Shown piece after piece: positions 42,203 through 53,103 of a DNA stretch of 64,000 nt. The stretch's first letter is position 1. Each line of letters begins with the position of its first letter. The stretch lies in NCBI GenBank assembly GCA_902613175.1, contig CACMGJ010000010.1:1-64000 (forward strand), in the 5' to 3' direction. Both the position numbers and the translations under genes were made by a program. Source of the DNA: Halieaceae bacterium. Lineage in GTDB: Bacteria > Pseudomonadota > Gammaproteobacteria > Pseudomonadales > Halieaceae. The notes beneath the pieces were generated by a model, which ran no database searches, was not told the origin of the DNA, and was given only the letters and a program-made list of their open reading frames with translations.

Positions 42203-45088
42203 ATGCAGACAGGCAGTGAATCAGTAAGCAATCCAGCGTCCGCAACCCCCCCTATTACAGGCACTCCCAGCCAGACACGCATTGCCGCTACCGCGCCCGG
42301 ACAAATGCGCGTAATCAAGCGCAACGGGACTGTTGTGCCGTTTGAAGACAGCAAGATATCGGTCGCCATTACGAAAGCGTTCCTAGCGGTTGAAGGAGGC
42401 ACTGCCGCAGCGAGCACGCGCATTCACGAAACTGTTGCCAAGCTAACGCAGCAAGTAGTCGGCACCTTCAAGCGACGTATGCCCTCAGGTGGCACGATCC
42501 ACATCGAAGACATTCAGGATCAGGTCGAATTGGCTCTGATGCGCGCCGGTGAGCATTTGATTGCTCGCGACTACGTGATCTACCGCGAATCCCGACGGCA
42601 GGCCCGTGTAGAGAAAGAAGCGCTGTCGCCCGAATCAGAGGCAGCCGCCGGCGCGATTAAGGTCATGGGTGCCGATGGCACCGCAAAGCCGCTTCATATC
42701 GAGCGCATTCGCACGATCGTTGCGGAGGCCTGTATGGACCTCACCGACGTCAGCGAGGCAGCGATCATCGATGAAGCATTGAAGAACCTGTACGACGGTG
42801 TAACAGAGCACGAGCTGAGTACCTCACTAGTCATTACAGCACGCACCATGATCGAACAGGAGCCTAACTACTCGAGCGTTGCCGCCCGACTGTTGCTCGA
42901 CAACCTACGCACTGAGGGACTAAGCTTCCTGAATGTCGCACAGTCAGCCACTCAAGGGGATATGGCAACGTACTATCCTCAGGCGCTCAAGTCGTTTATC
43001 AGTAGGGGCATTGAACTCGAGCTGTTGGCGCCTAACCTCGCAGACTATGACCTCGACATGCTGGGCGAAGCCCTCCTGCCCGAGCGCGATCTGCAGTTCA
43101 GCTACCTAGGATTACAGACACTGTACGACCGCTACTTCATCCACAGCGATGAGACTCGCTTTGAGCTACCGCAGCTCTTCTTCATGCGCGTCGCTATGGG
43201 GCTGGCGACTCGCGAAAACGACCAGAACGCGAGAGCGATTGAGTTCTACCAGCTGTTGTCATCGTTTGACTACATGAGCTCAACACCCACGCTGTTCAAC
43301 TCTGGCACATTGCGACCCCAGTTGAGCTCGTGCTACCTGACGACCGTCCCAGATGACTTACACGGTATTTACGGTGCGATTCAGGACAACGCCATGCTGT
43401 CTAAGTTTGCAGGCGGGCTCGGAAATGACTGGACACCGGTTCGTGCCCTTGGCGCCTACATTAAAGGTACCAACGGAAAGAGTCAGGGCGTTGTTCCATT
43501 CCTTAAGGTGGTCAACGATACTGCCGTTGCCGTGAACCAGGGCGGCAAGCGTAAAGGTGCGGTCTGTGCCTATCTCGAAACATGGCACATGGACATTGAG
43601 GAGTTCCTGGAGCTCCGCAAAAACACTGGAGACGATCGTCGCCGAACCCATGACATGAACACCGCAAACTGGGTGCCTGACCTCTTCATGAAACGCGTAT
43701 TCGAAGATGGTGATTGGACGCTGTTCTCTCCTAACGATGTGCCAGACCTCCATGACCTGTATGGAACAGCCTTCGAGGAACGCTATAACCACTACGAAGA
43801 GCAAGCCCGAAATGGTGGACTAAAGCTCCATAAGACACTGAAAGCACAGGCACTTTGGCGAAAAATGCTGGGCATGATCTTTGAAACAGGACACCCCTGG
43901 ATCACCTTTAAAGATCCCTGCAACATTCGGTCGCCTCAGCAACACGTGGGCGTGGTCCACTCATCAAACCTGTGTACCGAGATCACGCTGAACACCAGCA
44001 AAGACGAAATCGCTGTCTGCAATCTCGGTTCAGTCAACTTGCCGCAGCACATCGAAAGCGGCGAGTTGAACATCGATAAGCTTCGCAAGACGGTGACGAC
44101 CGCTATTCGCATGCTCGATAACGTCATCGACATTAACTACTACTCGGTAGATACATCTGAAAACTCGAACATGAAGCACCGACCCATTGGTCTAGGTCTC
44201 ATGGGGTTCCAGGACGCGCTCTACAAAGTCGACGTGTCTTACGCTTCTGACGAGGCAGTAACGTTTGCCGATCAGACAATGGAAGCCATTAGCTACTTTG
44301 CGATCAACGCATCAACAGATCTGGCTGCCGAGCGTGGCGCCTACTCAAGCTACGACGGTTCGCTATGGAGCCAGGGCATTTTCCCGATTGATTCGTTGAG
44401 CATGTTGATCGAACAGCGTGGAACCGACTATATCTCGGTCAACCAAGACAGCACCATGGACTGGGATGCACTCAGAGGCAAAGTCGCTGAGCAAGGCATG
44501 CGCAACTCGAATGTCATGGCGATCGCGCCGACGGCAACGATTGCCAACATTACTGGCGTGTCTCAATCCATCGAGCCGACTTATCAAAACCTCTACGTGA
44601 AGTCGAACTTGTCAGGTGAATTTACCGTCGTAAACCCTCACTTGGTTCGTGACCTCAAAGAGCGCGGGTTGTGGGACAAGGTCATGGTCAACGACCTCAA
44701 GTACTACGATGGGAGCGTACAAGCCATCGATCGTATCCCGGCCGATCTAAAAGCAAAATATGCGACAGCTTTTGAGGTTGAACCCCGATGGTTAGTCGAT
44801 GCAGCAAGTCGACGACAGAAGTGGATCGACCAAGCTCAGTCGCTAAACTTGTACATTAATAATGCAAGTGGAAAGAAGTTGGACGTGACGTACCGAATGG
44901 CTTGGTTCAGCGGTCTGAAAACAACATACTATCTGCGTTCGCTCGCTGCGACGGGTACTGAGAAGTCCACGGTTACCACCGGTCAGCTCAATGCCGTATC
45001 ACAGCAAGCAGCAGCTGCACCAGTGCAACCCGCACCGGTTCCAGCTACCTGCTCTCTCGACGATCCAGATTGTGAAGCCTGTCAGTAA
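42203..45088 (+). CDS. nrdA: Class Ia ribonucleotide reductase large subunit, with two ATP-cone-like regions
   Basis: VIKRNGTVVPFEDSKI; IKVMGADGTAKPLHIERI; PTLFNSGTLRPQLSSCYL; NLCTEI; C-terminal CSLDDPDCEACQ. Confidence 0.96.
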   Translation: MQTGSESVSNPASATPPITGTPSQTRIAATAPGQMRVIKRNGTVVPFEDSKISVAITKAFLAVEGGTAAASTRIHETVAKLTQQVVGTFKRRMPSGGTIHIEDIQDQVELALMRAGEHLIARDYVIYRESRRQARVEKEALSPESEAAAGAIKVMGADGTAKPLHIERIRTIVAEACMDLTDVSEAAIIDEALKNLYDGVTEHELSTSLVITARTMIEQEPNYSSVAARLLLDNLRTEGLSFLNVAQSATQGDMATYYPQALKSFISRGIELELLAPNLADYDLDMLGEALLPERDLQFSYLGLQTLYDRYFIHSDETRFELPQLFFMRVAMGLATRENDQNARAIEFYQLLSSFDYMSSTPTLFNSGTLRPQLSSCYLTTVPDDLHGIYGAIQDNAMLSKFAGGLGNDWTPVRALGAYIKGTNGKSQGVVPFLKVVNDTAVAVNQGGKRKGAVCAYLETWHMDIEEFLELRKNTGDDRRRTHDMNTANWVPDLFMKRVFEDGDWTLFSPNDVPDLHDLYGTAFEERYNHYEEQARNGGLKLHKTLKAQALWRKMLGMIFETGHPWITFKDPCNIRSPQQHVGVVHSSNLCTEITLNTSKDEIAVCNLGSVNLPQHIESGELNIDKLRKTVTTAIRMLDNVIDINYYSVDTSENSNMKHRPIGLGLMGFQDALYKVDVSYASDEAVTFADQTMEAISYFAINASTDLAAERGAYSSYDGSLWSQGIFPIDSLSMLIEQRGTDYISVNQDSTMDWDALRGKVAEQGMRNSNVMAIAPTATIANITGVSQSIEPTYQNLYVKSNLSGEFTVVNPHLVRDLKERGLWDKVMVNDLKYYDGSVQAIDRIPADLKAKYATAFEVEPRWLVDAASRRQKWIDQAQSLNLYINNASGKKLDVTYRMAWFSGLKTTYYLRSLAATGTEKSTVTTGQLNAVSQQAAAAPVQPAPVPATCSLDDPDCEACQ

Positions 45089-45112
45089 CCAAATAAGTTA
45101 AGGGAGTTAACA

Positions 45113-46351
45113 ATGCTTAATTGGGATGATTACAACGTAGCCGAGGGCGAAGCGCCCGTAGCGGCACCGCAGCAACAAGCACCTGTTCAACCCGAAGTGG
45201 TTAACAAGGCGCTCGAAACGCTCAATCAGGAAGAGGCAGGGTCTGCGCCTGTAACGGATCAGGTTAAAGCGGCGGCTGAAGCGGTAGCTAATATTGATAC
45301 TGCGCCTGGCCTAGAGGATTTTGAGATGGGCGCATCGCGTATCTCTGTTGATGAGAAAGCGATGATTAACTGCCGAGCAGATCTCAACCAGCTGGTGCCG
45401 TTTAAGTACGACTGGGCATGGCAGAAGTATCTCGATGGCTGCGCGAACCACTGGATGCCGCAGGAGATTAACATGACCGCTGATGTGGCGACCTGGAAGA
45501 GTGAAGACGGTCTCACTGACGACGAACGTCGCATTGTGATGCGGTCTTTGGGTTACTTCTCAACCGCTGACTCGCTCGTGGCGAATAACTTGGTATTGGG
45601 TATCTATCGACTCATTACCAACCCAGAGTGCCGCCAGTACCTCCTGCGTCAGGCATTCGAGGAAGCGATCCACACACACGCTTACCAGTACTGCATTGAG
45701 TCACTGGGTATGGACGAGGGTGAAGTCTTTAACATGTACCGTGAAGTACCGTCCGTCGCTAAGAAGGCTTCATGGTCATTGAACAAGACCCAAGCGCTCT
45801 CAGACCCTAACTTCAAAACGGGCACGGTTGAGGACGACCAGCAAGTCTTGCGAAATCTGATCGGCTTCTATGGCGTCACCGAGGGGATTTTCTTCTACTG
45901 TGGCTTTACGCAAATCCTTTCAATGGGTCGTCGTAACAAGATGACCGGGGTTGCAGAGCAGTTCCAGTACATCCTTAGAGACGAGTCGATGCACCTCAAC
46001 TTCGGCATCGATGTGATCAATCAGATCAAGCTCGAGAATCCACATTTGTGGACTGAGGAATTCCAGCAAGAAGCCATTCAGATGATTCTTGAGGGTACTG
46101 CGCTGGAAATCGAATACGCACGCGACACAATGCCACGCGGTGTACTAGGAATGAATGCCAGCATGATGGAAGAGTATTTACAGTTCATCGCAAACCGCCG
46201 TTTAACGCAGCTTGGGCTGCCCGAGCAGTTCCCAGGTGCTCAAAATCCATTCCCATGGATGTCAGAGATCATGGATCTGCGAAAGGAGAAGAACTTCTTC
46301 GAGACCCGTGTCATTGAGTATCAAACAGGTGGCGCTCTTAGTTGGGACTAA
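45113..46351 (+). CDS. nrdB: Ribonucleotide reductase small subunit
   Basis: [38 protein letters not shown]; follows nrdA. Confidence 0.96.
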   Translation: MLNWDDYNVAEGEAPVAAPQQQAPVQPEVVNKALETLNQEEAGSAPVTDQVKAAAEAVANIDTAPGLEDFEMGASRISVDEKAMINCRADLNQLVPFKYDWAWQKYLDGCANHWMPQEINMTADVATWKSEDGLTDDERRIVMRSLGYFSTADSLVANNLVLGIYRLITNPECRQYLLRQAFEEAIHTHAYQYCIESLGMDEGEVFNMYREVPSVAKKASWSLNKTQALSDPNFKTGTVEDDQQVLRNLIGFYGVTEGIFFYCGFTQILSMGRRNKMTGVAEQFQYILRDESMHLNFGIDVINQIKLENPHLWTEEFQQEAIQMILEGTALEIEYARDTMPRGVLGMNASMMEEYLQFIANRRLTQLGLPEQFPGAQNPFPWMSEIMDLRKEKNFFETRVIEYQTGGALSWD

Positions 46352-46368
46352 TCTATCGATAAACCTTA

Positions 46369-46398
46369 AAAAGCCCCGTACTAGCGGGACTTTTTTTG
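46369..46398. terminator. Bidirectional terminator between nrdB and dinG
   Basis: AAAAAGCCCCGTACTAGCGGGACTTTTTTT. Confidence 0.8.
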
Positions 46399-46426
46399 TC
46401 TCAATAGGTTGTCACAGAGCCTCTGA

Positions 46427-48505
46427 CTATTGAACTTCGAACTGATACCGGGGCAAGGTATCCATAATCGCACGTCCGTATCGCTTCGTGATAATTCTCC
46501 GATCCAATAACGTGATAACGCCTTCATCCGTTTCTGTGCGAAGCAGTCGACCGCAAGCTTGGAGCAATCTGAGAGACGCTGAAGGCACAGTTAGCTCCAT
46601 GAATGGATTGCGTCCAGCGGCCTCAAGGAGCTCCGCATGTGCAGCATCGATGGGGTCATCGGGTGCCGCAAACGGCAGCTTTGCGATAATCACGTGGCTG
46701 CAGTAGTCACCAGGTAAATCGACGCCCTCAGCGAAGCTGGCGAGTCCGAATATGATCGACGAGTCACCGCGATCGATTCTTCTCCGGTGTTCTTGCAGTA
46801 TTTCTGCTTTACTCATCTGCCCTTGAATAAGAAGCCGTGACTCATACGCGGGCTCGAGAGCCTCAACCAATTCTTGTAACTGACGCTTAGAACTGAAGAG
46901 CACCAGCGTACCACGATGCCGCTCCAATAAGCTCGGAAATAGGTTAATCAGCTCATCCGAATGCGCCGCGGGCTCGCTTGGATCAGTCGTCATTTCGGGC
47001 ACAACAAATCGGCCACGAGACGCTTCAAAGGGGCTTTCAACCCGCGCTAACTTGGTGTCACTCGGTAAGCCAGTCTGCTCCATTAAATGATCAAAGGACC
47101 CGAGCGCAGTAAGTGTCGCAGAGGTCATTACAGCCCCCGCAACGCGCTCCCAAACATGCTCAGACAGAATATCTCGCGCGTAAATCGGGCTCGCATAGCA
47201 CTCGATCGAGCTTTCGTCACCATAGTGCCGCATCCATCGTGCCCATGGAGTGCTCGATTCTTCATCAGATGAAGCATAGCTGTCCCACAGTGCGATCTGG
47301 CCCTCAGCGCGTGCCAATATAACTTGCAGGTCATTGAGATTAATCTCCCAGACCTCCCTCTGATCAGCGTCGCCCTCCTCCACCAAAGCCTCAATCAAAC
47401 TAAGCACTGGTGAGAGCTTTTGCCGGTGCAGTCTCCAAAGATCTCGAAGCGAGCGCGATGCATCGCGCAACTCTTCATCAACAACACCAAGCGGAAAACG
47501 CAAGTCAGCGCGATCGTCGACACGCCCGCTCAATGCGTTCCAACACAGCGCATAGGTATCGCGGCTTGCTTGAATAAGGTCGTCTGTACTAATGGACAGT
47601 GCTGACAGGGCTTCAGGACGCACCTCATATTCGATTAATAGCTCTCGCTTGGCATCCAACCACTGCTGGGTCTCTGCCAGGTTATTGTAGGTCCGCCCAC
47701 TTCGAGAAAAACACGCAAAGTGCTCCAAACACTTTTCGGCCAACTGGTGACCCTCATCGAAGATGTAGTAACTCTCCTCCGGCTCCGAGAGAATTCGCCC
47801 TCCTCCCAATCTAAAGTCGGCTAGCACCAAGTCGTGATTGGTCACAATGATGTCTGTCTCTTCAAGTCCCTCCCGAGCACGAAAAAAACTACAACCTGTA
47901 ATGTGTGGGCACCGACGCCCTAAGCACTGCGAGTGATCAGTGGTAATCGATCGTATAACGCCTACATCGAGTGCCTCAGGCCAGGCATCGAGGTCTCCGT
48001 CCCACGAATCGTCACTCACCGCGGTCAGCATAGCGTCATAGGTCCGCTGTACCTCCTCCCCTTCGGGAAGCTCACCCTCATCGGGGTACATCGACAACAT
48101 AGGTGACTCAGCGTAGCCCTGAATCAACTGATCGAGCTTATATAAGCAAAGATAGCGGCTACGTCCCTTGGCAAGCTGATAGGTAAAGTCAATGCCACTG
48201 TGACGCCTGATCTCTGGCAGGTCCTTAAAAATAAGCTGTTCCTGTAGAGCGACCGTGGCAGTAGCGATGATCAGTTGTTTTGACTGTGTCTTTGCCACAG
48301 GCAAAGCAGCCATGATGTAAGCAATGGTTTTACCGGTACCTGTACCCGCCTCGATCGCAAGAAACGGCGGTGTGTCTGGATCGCCCAACGCATTGGCAAC
48401 CTCGGCGATCATCTGGCGCTGACCCCAGCGAGGCTTTAAATCCTTCGCCTCGGTCAGCGTAAAAAAAGCCGCTCGAATTTCTTCTCTTAAGGTATCAGCT
48501 AACAA
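46427..48505 (-). CDS. dinG: DinG-family ATP-dependent helicase
   Basis: AIEAGTGTGKTIAYIMAALP; FDEGHQLAEKCLEHF; CGRLLRTETDEGVITLLDRRI. Confidence 0.9.
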   Translation of the reverse strand: MLADTLREEIRAAFFTLTEAKDLKPRWGQRQMIAEVANALGDPDTPPFLAIEAGTGTGKTIAYIMAALPVAKTQSKQLIIATATVALQEQLIFKDLPEIRRHSGIDFTYQLAKGRSRYLCLYKLDQLIQGYAESPMLSMYPDEGELPEGEEVQRTYDAMLTAVSDDSWDGDLDAWPEALDVGVIRSITTDHSQCLGRRCPHITGCSFFRAREGLEETDIIVTNHDLVLADFRLGGGRILSEPEESYYIFDEGHQLAEKCLEHFACFSRSGRTYNNLAETQQWLDAKRELLIEYEVRPEALSALSISTDDLIQASRDTYALCWNALSGRVDDRADLRFPLGVVDEELRDASRSLRDLWRLHRQKLSPVLSLIEALVEEGDADQREVWEINLNDLQVILARAEGQIALWDSYASSDEESSTPWARWMRHYGDESSIECYASPIYARDILSEHVWERVAGAVMTSATLTALGSFDHLMEQTGLPSDTKLARVESPFEASRGRFVVPEMTTDPSEPAAHSDELINLFPSLLERHRGTLVLFSSKRQLQELVEALEPAYESRLLIQGQMSKAEILQEHRRRIDRGDSSIIFGLASFAEGVDLPGDYCSHVIIAKLPFAAPDDPIDAAHAELLEAAGRNPFMELTVPSASLRLLQACGRLLRTETDEGVITLLDRRIITKRYGRAIMDTLPRYQFEVQ

Positions 48506-48511
48506 GGATGC

Positions 48512-49645
48512 TTACACTCTTTCGTTACTGGCCATCACATGCAGAACCGGTCTCGCATACATTTCGAGCGCTTGCTGACGTTCCGCTTCAGACAGCTCAT
48601 CAAACCGGGCAAGGTACGCTGATTGAGTGATGCTCGCCTCTGCTTCATCGCGATCTGATTTATCGATGGTGTAACCCAATGCTTCGCATGCCCAAAAGTT
48701 GGTTTTGAACAGTCGGTAATTGGCCACCATAGCGTCATCAATAAGCGACACGGCATCAGGTACCGACAGTGACGCTTGATTCAGAGGCTTGCCGAAATGG
48801 ATATGGACATGCCCTTTTTGTCCCTGAATACCTTGCGCGATACTTTCCAGATCTTCAAAGGGCGCCTTTTCGTACCCAGCCCCGTAAGCCAACTCCCGCG
48901 CTTTCATTACATCGCATGGATCGATTTCATAAGAAATCGTTAGCGGCACTATGTTGAGCTTGCCCAAAACCTCATCCGGCGACTCCGTGGATTTGTCGCG
49001 CGACAGCGTCAACATTTTTAAAACAGCGGCCTCCGTTCGGTCATTCCCATCCTTTGCCCGACCTTCCCGCTGCGCGATCCACAATGGTCCCTGATTTTCG
49101 ACAATCGCCTCACGCATGAAATTGGCCAGCTGCTTGGAGGCTGCGAGCTGTTGCTTCGGGCCGCTCAAGCTCCGCTTCACAATGAAACTCTTATTGACAC
49201 GCATCAGGTGTGACACCCACGGCTTCTGCAACAGATTATCGCCGATAGCAATTTGTGCCGTACGATGGCCCTCAATAACCAAGACACTGTTGGCGTACGC
49301 AGAATCCATAACAATATCGCGATGATTACTGATGAAGAGATACGACGCTTCGGTATCCAGTTGTTCGATACCTGAGTAGGAAAAGTATGAGGTTGCCTCT
49401 ACCACCCGATCGAGACGCGGCTTGACTAAGGCCTGGAAGCCGTCAACGGTGCTAACACCGACAAGCTGTGACCTCATGGTCCGCCGCGCAAATAAACGCA
49501 CGAGCCCGGGCATCCATTTGGCAATACGATTACCGCGCAAGGCGATCAGCGTATCGATAAACTCATTGTCCGACAGCAGTGTATCGATCACTGAACTGAC
49601 CTCATGGTCACGGTAGGGTCGAATGTCGTTGTAAAGATCTGTCAT
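48512..49645 (-). CDS. PlsC/PlsB-like acyltransferase
   Basis: YLFISNHRDIVMDSAY and LWIAQREGRAKDGND acyltransferase-like motifs. Confidence 0.75.
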   Translation of the reverse strand: MTDLYNDIRPYRDHEVSSVIDTLLSDNEFIDTLIALRGNRIAKWMPGLVRLFARRTMRSQLVGVSTVDGFQALVKPRLDRVVEATSYFSYSGIEQLDTEASYLFISNHRDIVMDSAYANSVLVIEGHRTAQIAIGDNLLQKPWVSHLMRVNKSFIVKRSLSGPKQQLAASKQLANFMREAIVENQGPLWIAQREGRAKDGNDRTEAAVLKMLTLSRDKSTESPDEVLGKLNIVPLTISYEIDPCDVMKARELAYGAGYEKAPFEDLESIAQGIQGQKGHVHIHFGKPLNQASLSVPDAVSLIDDAMVANYRLFKTNFWACEALGYTIDKSDRDEAEASITQSAYLARFDELSEAERQQALEMYARPVLHVMASNERV

Positions 49646-49816
49646 TGCTAAAAACGCTAATTAGTTAGGCTGTCATCTTCGAGAAAATTGGGGGTTTTAC
49701 CGAGTGCATCATTTCAAGCGTGAAGAATCCGACTATTACCTCATAAATGCTTTGATACGGCTCGCAATCTGGTAGCATCGCGTCCCGTCGTGAACCCTAC
49801 CTGCGGAGAAGAAGAG

Positions 49817-50041
49817 ATGGAAGCGTACAGTGCGTATTTAATGTTTTTGGGGGTGTCCTGCCTGTTGGTCAGCTGGTGCCTATTGCTCATCACAGCGTGG
49901 AAAGAAGATTACGCCTGGGGAATGTTCTCACTGCTGTTGCCACCCGTTGGCTACGGCTATGCACTCTTCCGGTTAGATTCAGCGAAAGAGACGCTTCTCC
50001 TAGCTGTGATCGGCTGGTTGCTGGTGATTCTCGGGCTCTAA
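49817..50041 (+). CDS. Small hydrophobic membrane protein, hypothetical
   Basis: ATG 49817 with GGAGAAGAAG upstream; about three hydrophobic stretches. Confidence 0.6.
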   Translation: MEAYSAYLMFLGVSCLLVSWCLLLITAWKEDYAWGMFSLLLPPVGYGYALFRLDSAKETLLLAVIGWLLVILGL

Positions 50042-50074
50042 ATTAGACATTATCAGTATATGGGCTCTGAGCGG

Positions 50075-50103
50075 TTGACATCACCCTCGACGTCACCCAA
50101 TAT
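50075..50103 (+). promoter_or_regulatory. Possible sigma70 promoter for rpsT
   Basis: TTGACA - 17 bp - CAATAT. Confidence 0.4.
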
Positions 50104-50132
50104 CGGCGCCCTTTCAATTCTGGAGAGAATTC

Positions 50133-50402
50133 GTGGCGAACTCACCACAAGCTCGCAAGAGAGCGAAGCAGAACGATAAGCAACGTGCGCATAACGCAAG
50201 TCTGCGCTCACTCGTTCGCACCAAGATGAAGCAAGTACTCGCAGCGGTCAACGCCGGTGAGTGCGGGCGCGCGCAAGAAGCATACAATGCGGCCGTTCCA
50301 GTCATCGATCGTATGGCGAACAAAGGTATCATCAAAAAGAACAAAGCAGCACGTCACAAGAGCCGTCTAAACTCGAAAGTAAAGGCGCTAGCTGCTAGCT
50401 GA
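50133..50402 (+). CDS. rpsT: 30S ribosomal protein S20 (GTG start)
   Basis: [35 protein letters not shown]. Confidence 0.97.
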   Translation: MANSPQARKRAKQNDKQRAHNASLRSLVRTKMKQVLAAVNAGECGRAQEAYNAAVPVIDRMANKGIIKKNKAARHKSRLNSKVKALAAS

Positions 50403-50489
50403 ACTCAAGCCGCCATCCAGCGGCTTGATTGTGAATATTCTATGCTAGTTTCACATCGCTCCACGGAGTGAGCTTGTTAAACTAGCGCC

Positions 50490-51359
50490 ATGCCGAAGGA
50501 CCCCACCAACGACGATAGTTACCGTTTTCTTTTTGAAGGCGCGGACATTCGTGGGGAGACCGTTATCCTCGATAACGTGCTAAAAGACCTGATTGGAAGC
50601 CACGCCTACGGACCCGGTGTTCAAACATTGCTCGGTGAATTTGCGGCGGCAACCGTAGTCATTTCAAACAACCTCAAGTTTGAAGGCCGCGTGGTCTTGC
50701 AGGGCCGCAGTGACGGCCCGATCTCGCTGGTCATGGTCGAGTGCTCCAGCGATGGCGATATCAGAGGCATTGCACGCGGCGAGCTAGAGGCACCAGAAGG
50801 CCCCATTAAGAGCCATTTACCCAATGGCGTTTTGACGCTCACCATCGAGCCAGAGGTTGGGCAGCGCTATCAAGGCATCATCGCGGTACAGCGAGATGAG
50901 TTAGCCGATGTGCTCAGCGACTACTTCGAGCAGAGCGAACAACTTGCCACCAAATTTTGGCTATCCACACGGGCTGGATTGTCAGCAGGCCTGATGCTCC
51001 AACAGCTGCCAAAGCAGCTCATCAACGACGAGGACGAGCGGCTAGATCAGTGGCAGACCCTTTGTGCGCTCGCTGACACGGTGACGCCCGACGAGCTGAT
51101 TGATACTGATACCGATCAATTGTTGTTCAAGCTTTTTAATGAATGGGATGTGAAGCGCTTTGAACCTAAGCGTATCCGTTTCTCATGCAATTGTTCGCGT
51201 GATCGCAGTTTGAATGCGATCCGTTTACTACCTAAACATGAGATCACCGAGCTCTTTGAGGAGCAACTGACGGTGACAATGAATTGCGAAATGTGTGGCG
51301 ATAGCTACCACTTTACGCGTAATGATATAGATCAGTCAGAGGAGCCTACGATCCACTGA
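50490..51359 (+). CDS. hslO: Redox-regulated chaperone Hsp33
   Basis: C-terminal CNC...CEMC zinc-center motif and Hsp33 fold motifs. Confidence 0.93.
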   Translation: MPKDPTNDDSYRFLFEGADIRGETVILDNVLKDLIGSHAYGPGVQTLLGEFAAATVVISNNLKFEGRVVLQGRSDGPISLVMVECSSDGDIRGIARGELEAPEGPIKSHLPNGVLTLTIEPEVGQRYQGIIAVQRDELADVLSDYFEQSEQLATKFWLSTRAGLSAGLMLQQLPKQLINDEDERLDQWQTLCALADTVTPDELIDTDTDQLLFKLFNEWDVKRFEPKRIRFSCNCSRDRSLNAIRLLPKHEITELFEEQLTVTMNCEMCGDSYHFTRNDIDQSEEPTIH

Positions 51360-51402
51360 TTGGGTAACTGTATCTCCACACTCACACTGGAAGCACATAC
51401 CA

Positions 51403-52965
51403 ATGACAGTTGAACAGAGTGCCAAAGCACCGATTAAACACACTGACAACACTGCAGCCCAACTTATTGAGATGGCATTAGACCGGAAAGAGGGCTGTTT
51501 GACAGATACCGGCGCACTTCGCGTCGAGACAGGGTACAGGACAGGTCGGTCTCCAGCCGACCGATTTATCGTTAGAGAACCCTCGAGCGAGGAGGCGATC
51601 GAGTGGGGCAGCGTTAACCGAGAGTTCGATGCGGCAGCCTTTGATGCGCTGTGGGATCGGGTGAAGGCGTATCTCGCCACCGGCGAACAATGGGTGCAGC
51701 ACCTCCACGTAGGCGAGCACCATGACCATTACATACCTGTGAGGGTTATGACAGGCACCGCGTGGCAAAGCCTGTTTGGTCGCAACATGTTCATTCGGCC
51801 CGAGAACTACAACCCCTCAGAAAAGCCAGAGTGGCAAATTATGAATGTTGCCGACTTTGTCTGTGATCCTGAGCGAGACGGAACCAGCTCGGACGGCACT
51901 GTCATCATCAACTTTGGCCAGCGCAAAGTGCTCATTGCGGGTATGCGTTATGCCGGTGAGATGAAGAAAGCGATGTTCTCGGTACAGAACTTCCTCCTTC
52001 CTGAAAAAGATGTGCTTCCCATGCACTGCTCAGCAAACATCGGTGACGAAGGGGATACAACTCTATTCTTTGGTCTTTCTGGCACGGGGAAAACCACCCT
52101 GTCGGCAGACCCCGCGCGCCACCTGATTGGTGACGATGAGCACGGCTGGGCGCAAGGCTCGGTATTTAACATCGAAGGCGGCTGCTACGCAAAGACCATC
52201 GACTTAAGTCAGAAAAACGAACCTATCATTTGGGATGCCATCCGGTTTGGCGCGATCGTCGAGAACGTGGCACTTAATGAGTCGCGACAAGCCGATTACT
52301 CAGACACGACCCTCACCGAAAATGGTCGCTGCTGCTACCCGCTCTATCACGTTGAGAAGCGCTCAGCCACGAACATGGGCGGCGAACCCAAGTGTGTAAT
52401 CTTCCTCACTTGCGATGTGTCCGGCGTGCTTCCGCCGGTGAGCTTGCTATCGAAAGAAGCGGCAGCCTTCCATTTCCTCTCAGGCTACACAGCCCGTGTT
52501 GGCTCGACCGAGCTTGGTGCCGAAGCCGGTATTCACCCAACCTTTAGCACCTGCTTTGGTGCTCCGTTTATGCCTCGCCCAGCTCAAGACTACGCAGACC
52601 TGCTAATGAAGCGTATTGAAGATTTCGGGTCGCAGGTCTACCTCATTAACACAGGCTGGACCGGTGGCTCGGGAGGCGCAGATGGCAAAGGTAATCGCTT
52701 CCCAATCCCAGTCACTCGTGCCGTAGTTGCCGCTGCTCAAAGCGGCGCCTTGCTCAATGTGGACACAAAGCACATCGATTCGCTGAATCTGGATTTCCCG
52801 ATCACAATTCCCGGTGTAGCCGACGAATACATCGACCCCAAAGCCAGCTGGGGAGATGATGATGCCTATGAAGAGCAGGCCAAGAAACTGGCTACCCTAT
52901 TCAAAGGCAACATCGAGAAGTTTGACGTCAGTGATGACATCGTTGCCGCCGGGCCTCAATTGTAA
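51403..52965 (+). CDS. pckA: ATP-dependent phosphoenolpyruvate carboxykinase
   Basis: [38 protein letters not shown]. Confidence 0.97.
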   Translation: MTVEQSAKAPIKHTDNTAAQLIEMALDRKEGCLTDTGALRVETGYRTGRSPADRFIVREPSSEEAIEWGSVNREFDAAAFDALWDRVKAYLATGEQWVQHLHVGEHHDHYIPVRVMTGTAWQSLFGRNMFIRPENYNPSEKPEWQIMNVADFVCDPERDGTSSDGTVIINFGQRKVLIAGMRYAGEMKKAMFSVQNFLLPEKDVLPMHCSANIGDEGDTTLFFGLSGTGKTTLSADPARHLIGDDEHGWAQGSVFNIEGGCYAKTIDLSQKNEPIIWDAIRFGAIVENVALNESRQADYSDTTLTENGRCCYPLYHVEKRSATNMGGEPKCVIFLTCDVSGVLPPVSLLSKEAAAFHFLSGYTARVGSTELGAEAGIHPTFSTCFGAPFMPRPAQDYADLLMKRIEDFGSQVYLINTGWTGGSGGADGKGNRFPIPVTRAVVAAAQSGALLNVDTKHIDSLNLDFPITIPGVADEYIDPKASWGDDDAYEEQAKKLATLFKGNIEKFDVSDDIVAAGPQL

Positions 52966-52982
52966 GCACATTCAACAGACCA

Positions 52983-53012
52983 TAAAAAAAGGGGCTACTG
53001 CCCCGTTTTTTA
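52983..53012. terminator. Bidirectional terminator after pckA
   Basis: AAAAAAAGGGGCTACTGCCCCGTTTTTTA. Confidence 0.85.
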
Positions 53013-53103
53013 TCGTGTGTAATTTTCAATCACAGCTCGCTTTGAAGAGACCTCCGCAGAAAAGCGCGGCGGTGTAGCCTTTCCACCCTTTACCCTCTGC
53101 TCT

